Below are positions 17,786 to 26,185 of a stretch of 64,000 nucleotides of DNA, piece after piece (position 1 is the first letter of the stretch; each line of letters begins with the position of its first letter). The stretch is from NCBI GenBank assembly GCA_934695425.1, contig CAKUVH010000001.1, positions 62,001 through 126,000 on the forward strand, given 5' to 3'. The notes under the pieces are model-generated. The model did no database searches and was not told the DNA's origin. It saw only the letters and a list, made by a program, of their open reading frames with translations. Both the position numbers and the translations under genes were made by a program. The stretch comes from an uncultured Eubacteriales bacterium. GTDB lineage: Bacteria > Bacillota > Clostridia > Oscillospirales > Acutalibacteraceae.

Positions 17786-18583
17786 ATGAAAATATATCCA
17801 TTATTTAGTGGAAGCAGCGGAAATTCAACCTATGTTGAGATCGACGAAGAAAACGGGATTTTGATAGACTGTGGTCGAAGCACGAAACAAATTGAGAATA
17901 GTTTAGTCAATAACCAAATAGATGCGAATAAAATAAAAGCTATTTTGATAACGCATGAGCACACAGACCATATTGCCGGTCTGAGGGTGTTCTTGAAGAA
18001 GCATAACGTGGCCGTGTATTCTTCTGAAGGCACGATGAATTGTTTGAAATCCAAAGGTGTCATGGGTGAAAAAAATACTTCGTATGTTTTGAATTCAGGC
18101 AAAGAACTGGATTTGAAATTCGCGAGCATAATTCCTTTCGAAACTTCTCATGATTGTGCTCAAGGAATGGGTTTTGTGGTGAATTGCCCTGACGGCAACT
18201 CGTTTGCGCTGTGCACTGACTTGGGATATATTTCGGAAAATGTTAAAAATTCTATTTTGGGTTGTCAAACTGTTATGATTGAATCAAATCACGATATCAT
18301 GATGTTGCAAAACGGACCATATCCATACTACTTAAAAAGGCGTATTCTTTCGGATATAGGCCATTTGTCAAACGAATCCTGCGCGCAAATGTTGCCGTTG
18401 CTGGTGGAAAAAGGAGCAAAAAATATAATACTTTCGCACTTGAGTTCTCACAATAATGTTCCTGAGCTTGCCGTGCAGACGGCTTTAGTGGGGCTTTCAG
18501 ATTATGGAATGAGCGAGAAAACGGATTTTAATATTTTTGCTGCCCCGAAATCAAACGAAGATAAATTTAGCTGTATTGTTTAA
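17786..18583 (+). CDS. walJ: Metallo-beta-lactamase-fold hydrolase, WalJ/YycJ type
   Basis: The 265-residue product has the MBL zinc motif HEHTDHIAGL near residue 54-63 and the opening PLFSGSSGNSTYVE, characteristic of the YycJ/VicX/WalJ family. These proteins are linked to cell wall/division coordination and 5' exonuclease-like activity in Gram-positives. Further ligands are seen in ETSHD, ALCTDLGY and LSHLSSHNN. In many Firmicutes the gene sits in the walRK operon; here it follows murA with no walRK in the window. A terminator closes the operon. Confidence 0.88.
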   Translation: MKIYPLFSGSSGNSTYVEIDEENGILIDCGRSTKQIENSLVNNQIDANKIKAILITHEHTDHIAGLRVFLKKHNVAVYSSEGTMNCLKSKGVMGEKNTSYVLNSGKELDLKFASIIPFETSHDCAQGMGFVVNCPDGNSFALCTDLGYISENVKNSILGCQTVMIESNHDIMMLQNGPYPYYLKRRILSDIGHLSNESCAQMLPLLVEKGAKNIILSHLSSHNNVPELAVQTALVGLSDYGMSEKTDFNIFAAPKSNEDKFSCIV

Positions 18584-18599
18584 ATACAGCTATTTTTTT
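18568..18599. terminator. Terminator between walJ and the flippase gene
   Basis: TAGCTGTAT (18568-18576) and ATACAGCTA (18584-18592) form a perfect stem with a seven-base loop, followed by seven Ts on the plus strand. It ends the rlmN-walJ operon and lies at the 3' end of the convergent minus-strand operon. Confidence 0.88.
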
Positions 18600-19642
18600 G
18601 AAACAAAATTATTTATAATGTATCCTATTACTATTATGGAATAAAAAGTTATAAACCTAGATAAGAGCATCGCGCTGACTATTTCTTCCGCTGAAAATAT
18701 GGTAGAAAATAGCGCGAGAAAACTCTCTTCGGCCGTCCCGCAAGAACCGGGTAGCGGAGTGTACGATGAAACGGTGTTAATTATAGATTGAGTGCACAAT
18801 ATCTCAAGCACCGGATTTCCTGAGTGGTTAAAAGATTTAAATATGAAAAAAGGAACCGAAAACAGGAAATTTATTTGTAAGAAACTACAAATCCAAATTT
18901 TTAATGATAAGAATTTGTCTTTTTTAACAGCATTTCCAGCGTTATAAATGCTGTTCAATTTGTTTTCTGATTTTTGAATTATTTTTAAAATTATTTTTTT
19001 ATCTTTTATTATTTTTAACTTAAAAATCAAATTCAGAACAATTTTTAAAGCCTTTATTACTAAATTTTTATTTGAAAATATAATCTTTATGGCCACCAAA
19101 ATCAATCCCTGAGAAACGAGCCCGACGGCAATCATAATTATAATTTTGGGACAGTACTTTTCCACGTGATTTCGGTAAACAAAAAAGCAAATTAAAGAAT
19201 AAAAAAATAGGCAAGTTTGATAGATAATATATTTTTGAAAAAGTATAATTATCGCATTGTCTTTCGATATGTTTTTTGCGCTTAGTTTAAGCACTTGCGC
19301 GGGCTGAGAGCCTATTCCCATCGGTGTTATTGCATGAAAATATTGTCCGCATATAGAAATTCTTAAAAACGATAATTGTCCGTGATTATTGCTGGCGGAA
19401 ATTGTATCGGAAAGGAATTTTATGGATAAACTGTCAAAATACCATGAAAAAGACAACGACAAAAATGCGAGTAATATCCACAATATATTCAAATGAGGCA
19501 GCGTATCCATTAATTTTAAGTAGTTGTTATTGGACACAAAAAAATAAAATATAATTCCTACAGATATAAGCAGAAGAATTATATTTATTATTTTTTTTAT
19601 ACGATTTTTGTTTTTATTTATCTTAAAAAATAACTTCTTCAT
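18590..19642 (-). CDS. Flippase-like integral membrane protein (LPG_synthase_TM/UPF0104 family)
   Basis: This is a polytopic membrane protein (350 aa, about eight helices) of the lysylphosphatidylglycerol synthase transmembrane/AglD-like family. Family features: SFSWYFDSLSIKFL, the segment AITPMGIGSQPAQVLKL near residue 105, and PLPGSCGTAEESFLALF near 295. Members are proposed lipid or glycolipid translocases; the MprF-type synthase domain is absent. It is the last gene of a three-gene unit with a glycosyltransferase and a paralogue, so transport of a lipid-linked sugar or glycolipid is inferred. Confidence 0.85.
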   Translation of the reverse strand: MKKLFFKINKNKNRIKKIINIILLLISVGIIFYFFVSNNNYLKLMDTLPHLNILWILLAFLSLSFSWYFDSLSIKFLSDTISASNNHGQLSFLRISICGQYFHAITPMGIGSQPAQVLKLSAKNISKDNAIIILFQKYIIYQTCLFFYSLICFFVYRNHVEKYCPKIIIMIAVGLVSQGLILVAIKIIFSNKNLVIKALKIVLNLIFKLKIIKDKKIILKIIQKSENKLNSIYNAGNAVKKDKFLSLKIWICSFLQINFLFSVPFFIFKSFNHSGNPVLEILCTQSIINTVSSYTPLPGSCGTAEESFLALFSTIFSAEEIVSAMLLSRFITFYSIIVIGYIINNFVSKK

Positions 19643-19670
19643 ACAATTATTATTTTCATTTGTATGAAAT

Positions 19671-20672
19671 TTATGCTTTATTCTTTTTACCTTTTTTAAC
19701 CCTTACTTTGATTTTTTTCGGAGGCTCTTTTACAGGAAACAACACCTTCGGGACGTCTTCTTTAGTGGGTATAAATATGTTCCCGGAAAAATAACTTATA
19801 GATTTTGTTGCGGAATTTAAATTTTCCAAAAATTTACTAAAATTCATCGCCTTTGCATGAATCATGAGTATATAGTAATAACTCACAAATTTCACCTTCT
19901 GCGAATAAAGCCATAGGTGAGTATTGTAGTCTTTGTACGCATTTTTATTTTCCAGAAAATTCCTGATACTACCAAGAGATTTTATAAAATCATTCACTTT
20001 TGCCGTGTTGATGGAATGCAGTATACTCGTTTCTCTGCTCGTGTAATTGTAGAGAGCATCGGAAATGACGACTATTTTATTCGCATAGAAAAATAGCTTT
20101 GGAGACGCGGATATATCCTCAAAATACATTTCGTCGAACTTAAAATTATTATCAGAAATCAAATTTCTTTTTATCAATTTATTCCACACAAAATAATGAA
20201 TTCGTACGTCTAAAATCAATTTTTTTAACGCTTGTTTTTTTGTATATATTCCTTTTATGGAATTAAATGGTAATTGCACTTTCGCGTCTTTTTCGGGATA
20301 ATACAGCTTGAAGTTGCAGCAAGCAATATCTGCACCGTTTTCTTCCGCTGCATTGTACATATTTTCCAAAAATTCCGGTTCAATAAAATCATCACTATCC
20401 ATAAACGCTATATATTTTCCTGTGGAAATTTCTAAAGCAGAATTTCTGGCCGCAGCAGGTCCGCGATTTTCTTGCTGTATGAATTTAAAATTTTCATTTT
20501 TTTCACAAAATTCTTTTATAATGTCTATACTTTTGTCCGTGGACCCATCGTCTACGAGTATAGCCTCAAAGTTTTTAAATGTTTGATTTTCAATTGAAGT
20601 CAGAGCTTTAACTAAATATTTTTCAACATTATAAATCGGAACAATCAGACTTATTTCCGGAGTATTTTTCAT
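19671..20672 (-). CDS. Family 2 glycosyltransferase
   Basis: A GT-A fold glycosyltransferase (333 aa). The nucleotide-sugar site is clear in the first 110 residues: SLIVPIYNVEKYL, LVDDGSTDKS, NRGPAAARN and the DXD-type motif MDSDDF. The rest is less conserved, without a clear membrane helix, and ends in a very basic tail (KKIKVRVKKGKKNKA) that may bind membrane lipids. Its start overlaps the stop of the upstream flippase-like gene by four bases (ATGA), and another flippase-like gene follows. Donor and acceptor are unknown; a lipid acceptor at the inner membrane face is likely from context. Confidence 0.9.
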   Translation of the reverse strand: MKNTPEISLIVPIYNVEKYLVKALTSIENQTFKNFEAILVDDGSTDKSIDIIKEFCEKNENFKFIQQENRGPAAARNSALEISTGKYIAFMDSDDFIEPEFLENMYNAAEENGADIACCNFKLYYPEKDAKVQLPFNSIKGIYTKKQALKKLILDVRIHYFVWNKLIKRNLISDNNFKFDEMYFEDISASPKLFFYANKIVVISDALYNYTSRETSILHSINTAKVNDFIKSLGSIRNFLENKNAYKDYNTHLWLYSQKVKFVSYYYILMIHAKAMNFSKFLENLNSATKSISYFSGNIFIPTKEDVPKVLFPVKEPPKKIKVRVKKGKKNKA

Positions 20673-21727
20673 TTTAAATTCTCCTTTCCTGCGTTATCGG
20701 TTGTAGCGTTGGGGATTCTTATAAACGGAGCGCAGACGACTACTGTGAGCAAGTAACTTATGATTCTCCAGATTAATATTGCGGATTTTATGGTGCCGGG
20801 CGTGAAGAATGATTCAAAAAACACATAAAAGCTTCCTTCGGCGGCGCCTGCTCCCGCGGGAAGAGGCATGAATGAAGATACCATGGTTATAAAAGCTTGT
20901 CCTGTAATCATATCAAAAGCATTTACCGAATTGAAATTGAACGCTCGGTAAATGGTGTATGATACCACGAAACTCAATGTTAATTGCACTACTGTTGCGA
21001 CTGCTACTTTAATGAGCGATTTTTTATTTTTGTATAAGTAAATATTCGCATCATAAAAATTTTTTAGTTTTATTTCTAAATCTTTTAGTTTTTCTTCAGG
21101 ATTTTTTATTATTTTTATTTTAGAAAGCAAACCATATACCGCTTTCATTAATTTTGACGTAACCTTTTGGTTGAACGACAAAAAGTACATCAATGAAATC
21201 ACAAATGCATGAGAAAAAAATCCTAATGCAGCCAATGTTATCATAAGCTGACTGTTTCCGCTGTTAAAAATATCAAAATTACAAATGACCGCCACCAAAC
21301 TGTAAAGAGTGATGGTAGATTGATATACTAAAAACTTCTGTATGATGATTGACGACGCAACTCCCGTGTCTACGTTTTGGCGTTTTAAGCAATATAATTG
21401 CATCGGTTGACTGCCCGCCGCAGCCGGTGTTACTACGCTGAAAAATTGTCCTATAGCCGTGCATTTAAGCGACTGTTTGTAAGTATAACTTTTCGAATAG
21501 TTTTTAGTTAATGTGTAGAGTGCAAATGCATCTGCGGCTATGTTTGAAAGATGACAAATCACTCCAAAAATTATCCACTGCCACGAAAAAGTCGCAGCGC
21601 TTTCTACAAGATTCATCATTCCGTTTTCAGAAGTTAAAAAATAAATGATAAATCCTATGGGTATAAATAGAAGAATTATATTCAAAATTACTTTAATAAA
21701 AGATTTTTTTTTCATAATGTTCCTCAT
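20669..21727 (-). CDS. Flippase-like integral membrane protein (LPG_synthase_TM/UPF0104 family), paralogue
   Basis: The 352-residue product is similar in plan to the protein at 18590-19642: about eight membrane helices, SVVTPAAAGSQPMQLYCL near residue 97, LVYQSTITLYSLV, and PLPAGAGAAEGSFYVFF near 300. The motif pair (TP..GSQP and PLPxG.G.AE) marks the UPF0104/LPG_synthase_TM family. It is the first gene of the minus-strand operon and is divergent from the second murA, with about 190 AT-rich bases between them. Function is inferred as lipid or glycolipid translocation together with the glycosyltransferase. Confidence 0.85.
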   Translation of the reverse strand: MRNIMKKKSFIKVILNIILLFIPIGFIIYFLTSENGMMNLVESAATFSWQWIIFGVICHLSNIAADAFALYTLTKNYSKSYTYKQSLKCTAIGQFFSVVTPAAAGSQPMQLYCLKRQNVDTGVASSIIIQKFLVYQSTITLYSLVAVICNFDIFNSGNSQLMITLAALGFFSHAFVISLMYFLSFNQKVTSKLMKAVYGLLSKIKIIKNPEEKLKDLEIKLKNFYDANIYLYKNKKSLIKVAVATVVQLTLSFVVSYTIYRAFNFNSVNAFDMITGQAFITMVSSFMPLPAGAGAAEGSFYVFFESFFTPGTIKSAILIWRIISYLLTVVVCAPFIRIPNATTDNAGKENLK

Positions 21728-21919
21728 TTTTAGATAAATTTTTAAATTTAAAAATCCCTATAAAAATAGGATAACTTTATTTGTCATAAAGTCAAGTATT
21801 TATTCATATATATAAAGTTTAAAAATAATTATCATAGTACAACTCCTTTTGAATATTATACCCATTATATAGAACTTTTTGTAAGTAAAAAAGTTTTTGT
21901 TATGGGAGTGAGTGATTTT
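21728..21919. promoter_or_regulatory. Divergent intergenic promoter region
   Basis: AT-rich spacer between the flippase-like gene (minus) and the second murA (plus). It contains small inverted repeats CCTAT/ATAGG and ACTTTAT/ATAAAGT (about 21774-21792). Promoters for both directions must lie here, but no consensus pair is convincing. Confidence 0.35.
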
Positions 21920-23179
21920 ATGTCTAAATTAGTGATAGAAGGTTCACGAAAATTAAAAGGGGAAGTTAATGTTCAAGGAGCTAAAAACAGCATACTTCCT
22001 ATTTTGGCAGCTACGCTTATGTGCGAGGGAGAATGCGTCATACATAGGTGCCCTGAAATTTCGGATGTTTACGTAGCGATTAAAATACTGGAACATCTTG
22101 GATGCAAAGTTTCGTTTGATAAAAATACAATAATTGTAAATTCAAAAAATATTTCTAAAAACTATATCCCACACTCCTTGATGTGTGAGATGAGATCGTC
22201 TATAATATTTCTTGGAGCACTTATTTCGTCGCTTGGTAAAGCAAAGCTTTCTCTTCCTGGTGGATGTGAATTAGGTCCGAGGCCTATAGATTTACATTTG
22301 GAAGGCTTGCGCCAAATGGGGCTCAGAATTAGTGAAAGTCACGGATTTTTGGAATGCGAATCTTCTCGCGCAGGTCTTGTGGGGTGTAATATAGGCTTGT
22401 CCTTTCCGAGCGTAGGTGCGACTGAAAATTTAATTCTTGCTGCTGTTAAAGCTCGGGGTACTACCATTATAACCAATGCCGCGAAAGAGCCCGAAATTCT
22501 TGATTTAGTTACGTTTTTGAATAAATGCGGAGCAAAGATAAGATGCTCTCACAACGGGATCATAGTTGTAAACGGCGTTGATAAACTTTATGCTACAGAG
22601 CACACCGTTATTCCCGACAGAATTGTAGCGGTTACATATATGGCGGCAGCAGCTTCCACGGCCGGCAGCCTTGTGATAAATAATTTTGTAGAAAGTAATA
22701 TGGGCTCACTAATGCCTGTGTTTGAAGAAGCCGGATGCGTAATGAAAATGATTTCGGACAATACGCTGAAGATAGATGCTCCGGAAAGACCGTATTTTAA
22801 TCGGCTAATCCGAACAATGCCTTATCCAGGATTTCCAACTGATGCCCAAGCGCCTGTCATGGCAATGTCGGCAATCGCCGATGGCACAAGTGTTTTTGTT
22901 GAAAATATTTTTTCTAACAGATATAAACACGTAGGAGAACTTTTAAGGCTCGGAGCAGACATAAAAGTTGAAGATAAAGTAGCCGTTGTTGAAGGCGTTA
23001 AAAAGCTTTCGGGCGCAGAAGTGAAAGCGGGAGATTTGCGTGGCGCTGCGTCTTTGGTTGTAGCGGGACTCGGTGCAGAGGGTACTACTCAAATAACAGG
23101 ACTGTCGCATATTGACAGAGGATACGAAAAATTAGAGGAAAACTTTTCAAGTATAGGAGCCAAAATAAAAAGAATATGA
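21920..23179 (+). CDS. murA: UDP-N-acetylglucosamine 1-carboxyvinyltransferase (second copy)
   Basis: This second MurA-type enzyme (419 aa) carries GAKNSILP near residue 22, the catalytic loop PGGCELGPRPIDLH with the active cysteine, PYPGFPTDAQAP and AGDLRGAASLVVAGL. Many Firmicutes have two copies (MurA and MurZ/MurAB) with overlapping roles. It is followed directly by ftsQ, as in gene orders near division clusters. ATG at 21902 is in frame, but GGGAGTGAG places the start at ATG 21920. Which paralogue is the main enzyme cannot be told here. Confidence 0.94.
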   Translation: MSKLVIEGSRKLKGEVNVQGAKNSILPILAATLMCEGECVIHRCPEISDVYVAIKILEHLGCKVSFDKNTIIVNSKNISKNYIPHSLMCEMRSSIIFLGALISSLGKAKLSLPGGCELGPRPIDLHLEGLRQMGLRISESHGFLECESSRAGLVGCNIGLSFPSVGATENLILAAVKARGTTIITNAAKEPEILDLVTFLNKCGAKIRCSHNGIIVVNGVDKLYATEHTVIPDRIVAVTYMAAAASTAGSLVINNFVESNMGSLMPVFEEAGCVMKMISDNTLKIDAPERPYFNRLIRTMPYPGFPTDAQAPVMAMSAIADGTSVFVENIFSNRYKHVGELLRLGADIKVEDKVAVVEGVKKLSGAEVKAGDLRGAASLVVAGLGAEGTTQITGLSHIDRGYEKLEENFSSIGAKIKRI

Positions 23180-23192
23180 GGGTGTTTGAAAA

Positions 23193-24005
23193 TTGAATAA
23201 AATAAAGAATTCAAAAAACTGCGAACACAAAAGAAGAAGAGTTACAAAAAAATATATAAAAAGAAGAAGAACGATAAAACTTTGGGTAAAACGATTTACC
23301 ATGCTGTTTGTTTTGGCTGCTATATTAGCGGCTTTGGCAGTGGCTTCAAAGTTTGTACTGGATGCCGTATTCAAAGTGAAAGACATATCCGTGCAAGGGA
23401 GCACTTTGTATGATGATTCCGAAGTTATCGACGCTTCGGGCATTAAGATAGGCGACAGTATTATTTTCAAAAACATAAAGTCCTGCGAAGAAAGTATTTA
23501 TCGCAATTTGGATTACATAGATAGCGTAAAAATAAACAGAGACTTTTTCGGGAATGTTACCATAAATTTGGAACCTGCCAAAGTTTTGTTTTCGCTTACT
23601 CAAGATGAAAAATATTACTTGATTAGTGAAAAAGATAAAATTTTGGGAATTCTAGAAGAAATTCCGCCCGAAGTAGTTGTAGCGCAGGGGATAAAATTCG
23701 AAGTTTCTGAAAACAAAGTAAAATATGATGACGAAATAAAAAAACAATTATTCTTCAAAATACTGGAGCAATTTAAAGAACATGATTTAAATTACGTAAA
23801 GAGAATAAACGTCACAGACATCGAAAATTTGGAAGTTACCTATGATGACCGTTTAACTATTTTATTAGGTTCCGAGGAAGACCTCAAATACAAAATTTCG
23901 ACCGCAAAAGAAATCATAACCGGAAAGCTCAGCGCCGGCGAAAGAGGTACGTTGGATTTTAGAAATTTAAATAAAGAAAACAGAACATATTTTATCCCTG
24001 AATAA
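23193..24005 (+). CDS. ftsQ: Cell division protein FtsQ/DivIB
   Basis: FtsQ/DivIB is a bitopic divisome protein that stabilises the FtsL-DivIC-FtsW-PBP complex. The product (270 aa) has a very basic cytoplasmic N-terminus (residues 1-33), one membrane helix (about 34-55), then the POTRA domain beginning VFKVKDISVQGSTLYDDSEVID and containing GDSIIFKN. A beta domain follows with DIENLEVTYDDRLTILLGSEEDLKYKI. The start is TTG at 23193, with GAGGGTG eight bases upstream. It is 13 bases behind murA. divIC lies about 2 kb downstream. Confidence 0.92.
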   Translation: MNKIKNSKNCEHKRRRVTKKYIKRRRTIKLWVKRFTMLFVLAAILAALAVASKFVLDAVFKVKDISVQGSTLYDDSEVIDASGIKIGDSIIFKNIKSCEESIYRNLDYIDSVKINRDFFGNVTINLEPAKVLFSLTQDEKYYLISEKDKILGILEEIPPEVVVAQGIKFEVSENKVKYDDEIKKQLFFKILEQFKEHDLNYVKRINVTDIENLEVTYDDRLTILLGSEEDLKYKISTAKEIITGKLSAGERGTLDFRNLNKENRTYFIPE

Positions 24006-24017
24006 AATTAATCATGA

Positions 24018-24045
24018 GGCTGCTAAATTTAAGCAGTCCTTTTAT
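24018..24045 (+). terminator. Terminator after ftsQ
   Basis: GGCTGCT (24018-24024) pairs with AGCAGTC (24032-24038), one G-U pair, followed by a T-rich stretch. Confidence 0.7.
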
Positions 24046-24062
24046 TTATTTCAATTTTGTGA

Positions 24063-24082
24063 TTTACTATTAATATAGTAAA
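24063..24082 (+). promoter_or_regulatory. Palindrome just upstream of the methionine gamma-lyase-like gene
   Basis: TTTACTAT (24063-24070) and ATAGTAAA (24075-24082) form a perfect eight-base inverted repeat with a four-base centre. It ends five bases before the AAGGAGA ribosome site. It could be an operator or a small hairpin near the ribosome site. Confidence 0.4.
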
Positions 24083-24101
24083 AATTAAGGAGACGATTAA
24101 A

Positions 24102-25349
24102 ATTTTTAAATTTAACCAAGAAGTAAACTCATTATGCGAAAAAGCTCTAAAGCGCTGTGAAGACCAATTCCTAAATATAGAGGACATATCGGAATATAAT
24201 CAAAAAAAGGTTTTAAAAGCATTTATTGACTGCAAAGTAAGCGAAAGCCATTTCTTATCGACCACTGGATACGGGTACAACGATAGAGGAAGGGATAAAT
24301 TAGATGAAGTATTCGCTCAAATATTTGATACCGAAGACGCATTGGTTAGGCATAATATTGTTAGCGGAACACATGCTCTGACGGTGGCCCTGTTCGGGCT
24401 ATTGCGCCCTTTTGATAAGGTGCTTTTTGTTACAGGCAAGCCCTATGACACTTTGAGCGATGTTATAAATTCGGGTAAAAAGGACGAAGGCTCTCTAAAC
24501 GATTTTAAAATTGAATGCGATTACATAGACTATGACGAAAATTTGGACTCATACAAAGAAAAAATACAAAACCAACTTAAAACAAAATACAAATTGGTTT
24601 ATATTCAGCGCTCAAGAGGCTATACTTTGAGGGAATCACTTTCTATAGAAAAAATAGAAACCATAATAAAATGGGTCAAAAAAGTTTCGCCGGATTCAAT
24701 AATCATGGTGGATAATTGCTACGGAGAATTTGTTGAAAAATTTGAACCTACACAAGTAGGCGCAGATATAATCGTGGGTTCGCTTATCAAGAATCCCGGT
24801 GGAGCAATTGCGCCTACAGGAGGGTATATCGCCGGGAAAAAATCGTTAATCGAGAAGTGTGCATGCAGATTGACTTCTCCTGGAATCGGTAAGGAAATCG
24901 GAGCAAGTCTCGGAGTTAACAGAGAATTATTTATGGGTATTTATAACGCTCCTCATGTGGTTTCGGAAGCAATTAAAACCGCTGTTTTTACTGCTTCTGT
25001 CTTTGAATTGATGGGTTATGAAGTGTTTCCTAAATATAATGAAAAACGCTGTGATATTGTTCAATCTGTAATTTTAAACGATGAAAAATCCATGATAAAT
25101 TTTTGCAAAGGAATACAATCAGGTTCTCCTGTGGATTCTTTTGTTTCTCCGGAGCCTTGGGATATGCCGGGATACAACGATAAAGTTATAATGGCAGCGG
25201 GAACTTTCACCATGGGGGCTTCGGTAGAATTGTCGGCAGATGGACCGTTAAGACCTCCATATGCGGTGTGGGTTCAAGGAGGAATTAATTTTTATACTGC
25301 CAAAATCGGAATTATGGAAGCGGTTCAAAAAGTTTTAAAAGGCCAATAA
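24102..25349 (+). CDS. Methionine gamma-lyase family/aluminium resistance-type PLP enzyme, apparent ATT start
   Basis: A PLP-dependent enzyme of the Cys/Met metabolism fold (YnbB/aluminium-resistance-type, often annotated methionine gamma-lyase family). Family motifs: STTGYGYNDRGRDKLDEV, ALVRHNIVSGTHAL, DNCYGEFVE, the PLP lysine in GSLIKNPGGAIAPTGGYIAG, and a C-terminal MAAGTFTMGASVELSADGP. Homology clearly begins upstream of the first canonical in-frame codon (TTG 24342). The frame is open from 24063 with no ATG, GTG or TTG before 24342. AAGGAGA at 24087-24093 points to ATT at 24102 as initiator, giving 415 residues, the normal family size. The substrate is uncertain. Confidence 0.85.
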   Translation: MFKFNQEVNSLCEKALKRCEDQFLNIEDISEYNQKKVLKAFIDCKVSESHFLSTTGYGYNDRGRDKLDEVFAQIFDTEDALVRHNIVSGTHALTVALFGLLRPFDKVLFVTGKPYDTLSDVINSGKKDEGSLNDFKIECDYIDYDENLDSYKEKIQNQLKTKYKLVYIQRSRGYTLRESLSIEKIETIIKWVKKVSPDSIIMVDNCYGEFVEKFEPTQVGADIIVGSLIKNPGGAIAPTGGYIAGKKSLIEKCACRLTSPGIGKEIGASLGVNRELFMGIYNAPHVVSEAIKTAVFTASVFELMGYEVFPKYNEKRCDIVQSVILNDEKSMINFCKGIQSGSPVDSFVSPEPWDMPGYNDKVIMAAGTFTMGASVELSADGPLRPPYAVWVQGGINFYTAKIGIMEAVQKVLKGQ

Positions 25350-25409
25350 GTACTATTTTAAGCAATTGACATCATAAGTATTCTATATCAAGACTTAAGG
25401 AGAGATTAT

Positions 25410-25697
25410 ATGATGTCCTGTGAAAATAAAAATTCTAAAGCCATGCCTCATCAACTTACACTCGACAACAGAAAATTACTGATTTTAACCGGAGTGGCAG
25501 AAGTTGACAGCTATGACGAAAAATCTATAACTGCATACACCGATTTGGGTGAACTTTGTATAAAAGGAGAAAATTTAAACATAAAAAAGCTTAACCTGGA
25601 GATGGGAGAATTGGAAGTAGACGGTTTAATTTCGTCTCTTTGTTACAAAGATGTAAGTCCAAGAGGTTCAGGATTTTTCTCTAAATTATTTAAATGA
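25410..25697 (+). CDS. yabP: Sporulation protein YabP
   Basis: YabP (95 aa) belongs to the YabP/YqfC family of small sporulation proteins expressed in the mother cell. Conserved features: HQLTLDNRKLLILTGVAEVDSYDE and LGELCIKGENLNIKKLNLEMGELEVDG, forming a small beta-rich fold. AAGGAGAG precedes the ATG. It is immediately followed by yabQ, as in Bacillus and Clostridia, where the pair is needed for normal cortex formation. The related yqfC lies at 57835. Confidence 0.93.
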   Translation: MMSCENKNSKAMPHQLTLDNRKLLILTGVAEVDSYDEKSITAYTDLGELCIKGENLNIKKLNLEMGELEVDGLISSLCYKDVSPRGSGFFSKLFK

Positions 25698-25710
25698 GGC
25701 GAAAATATTT

Positions 25711-26085
25711 ATGAATGAAATGTTGAAAATGCAGCTCACTATTTTTGGAAGTTCATGCGCGCTCGGAGTGGCGCTTGGCTTTATGTATGATTTATTTAGA
25801 ATAATAAGAATGATTATTAACCCTAAAAACATAGGCGTTTTTATTCAGGATGTTATATATTTTATTTTAAGCGGTGTAATAACCTTTTTATTCGTTTTGT
25901 GTTTTAATAATGGCGAATCTCGATTTTATATATTAGCCGGCGAGGGCATTGGCTGGATTGTGTATCATGTAACTTTGGGAAATTCTATATATAAAACATC
26001 CGGAAAATTTGTTAAAATTATTAGAAATAAGATTTTTGCCATTGGTGGAAATTTAAAAACATTTTTTAAACTAAAAAAAGCTTAA
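25711..26085 (+). CDS. yabQ: Spore cortex biosynthesis protein YabQ
   Basis: YabQ is a membrane protein of the forespore outer membrane required for cortex synthesis. The 124-residue product has membrane segments at about residues 7-27, 45-67 and 75-92. The family signature FGSSCALGVALGFMYDLFRIIR and GEGIGWIVYHVTLG is visible. The C-terminus is basic. It lies 13 bases after yabP and just before divIC, the conserved yabP-yabQ-divIC-yabR arrangement. Confidence 0.93.
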   Translation: MNEMLKMQLTIFGSSCALGVALGFMYDLFRIIRMIINPKNIGVFIQDVIYFILSGVITFLFVLCFNNGESRFYILAGEGIGWIVYHVTLGNSIYKTSGKFVKIIRNKIFAIGGNLKTFFKLKKA

Positions 26086-26185
26086 AATTTTCGTATAAAT
26101 ATAAAAAATAAACAAAAAAGTAAAAAAGGGTTGAATTTGTATTATTGTTTATTGCATAATAGGTATATGAAAACTTTTATTCGGT

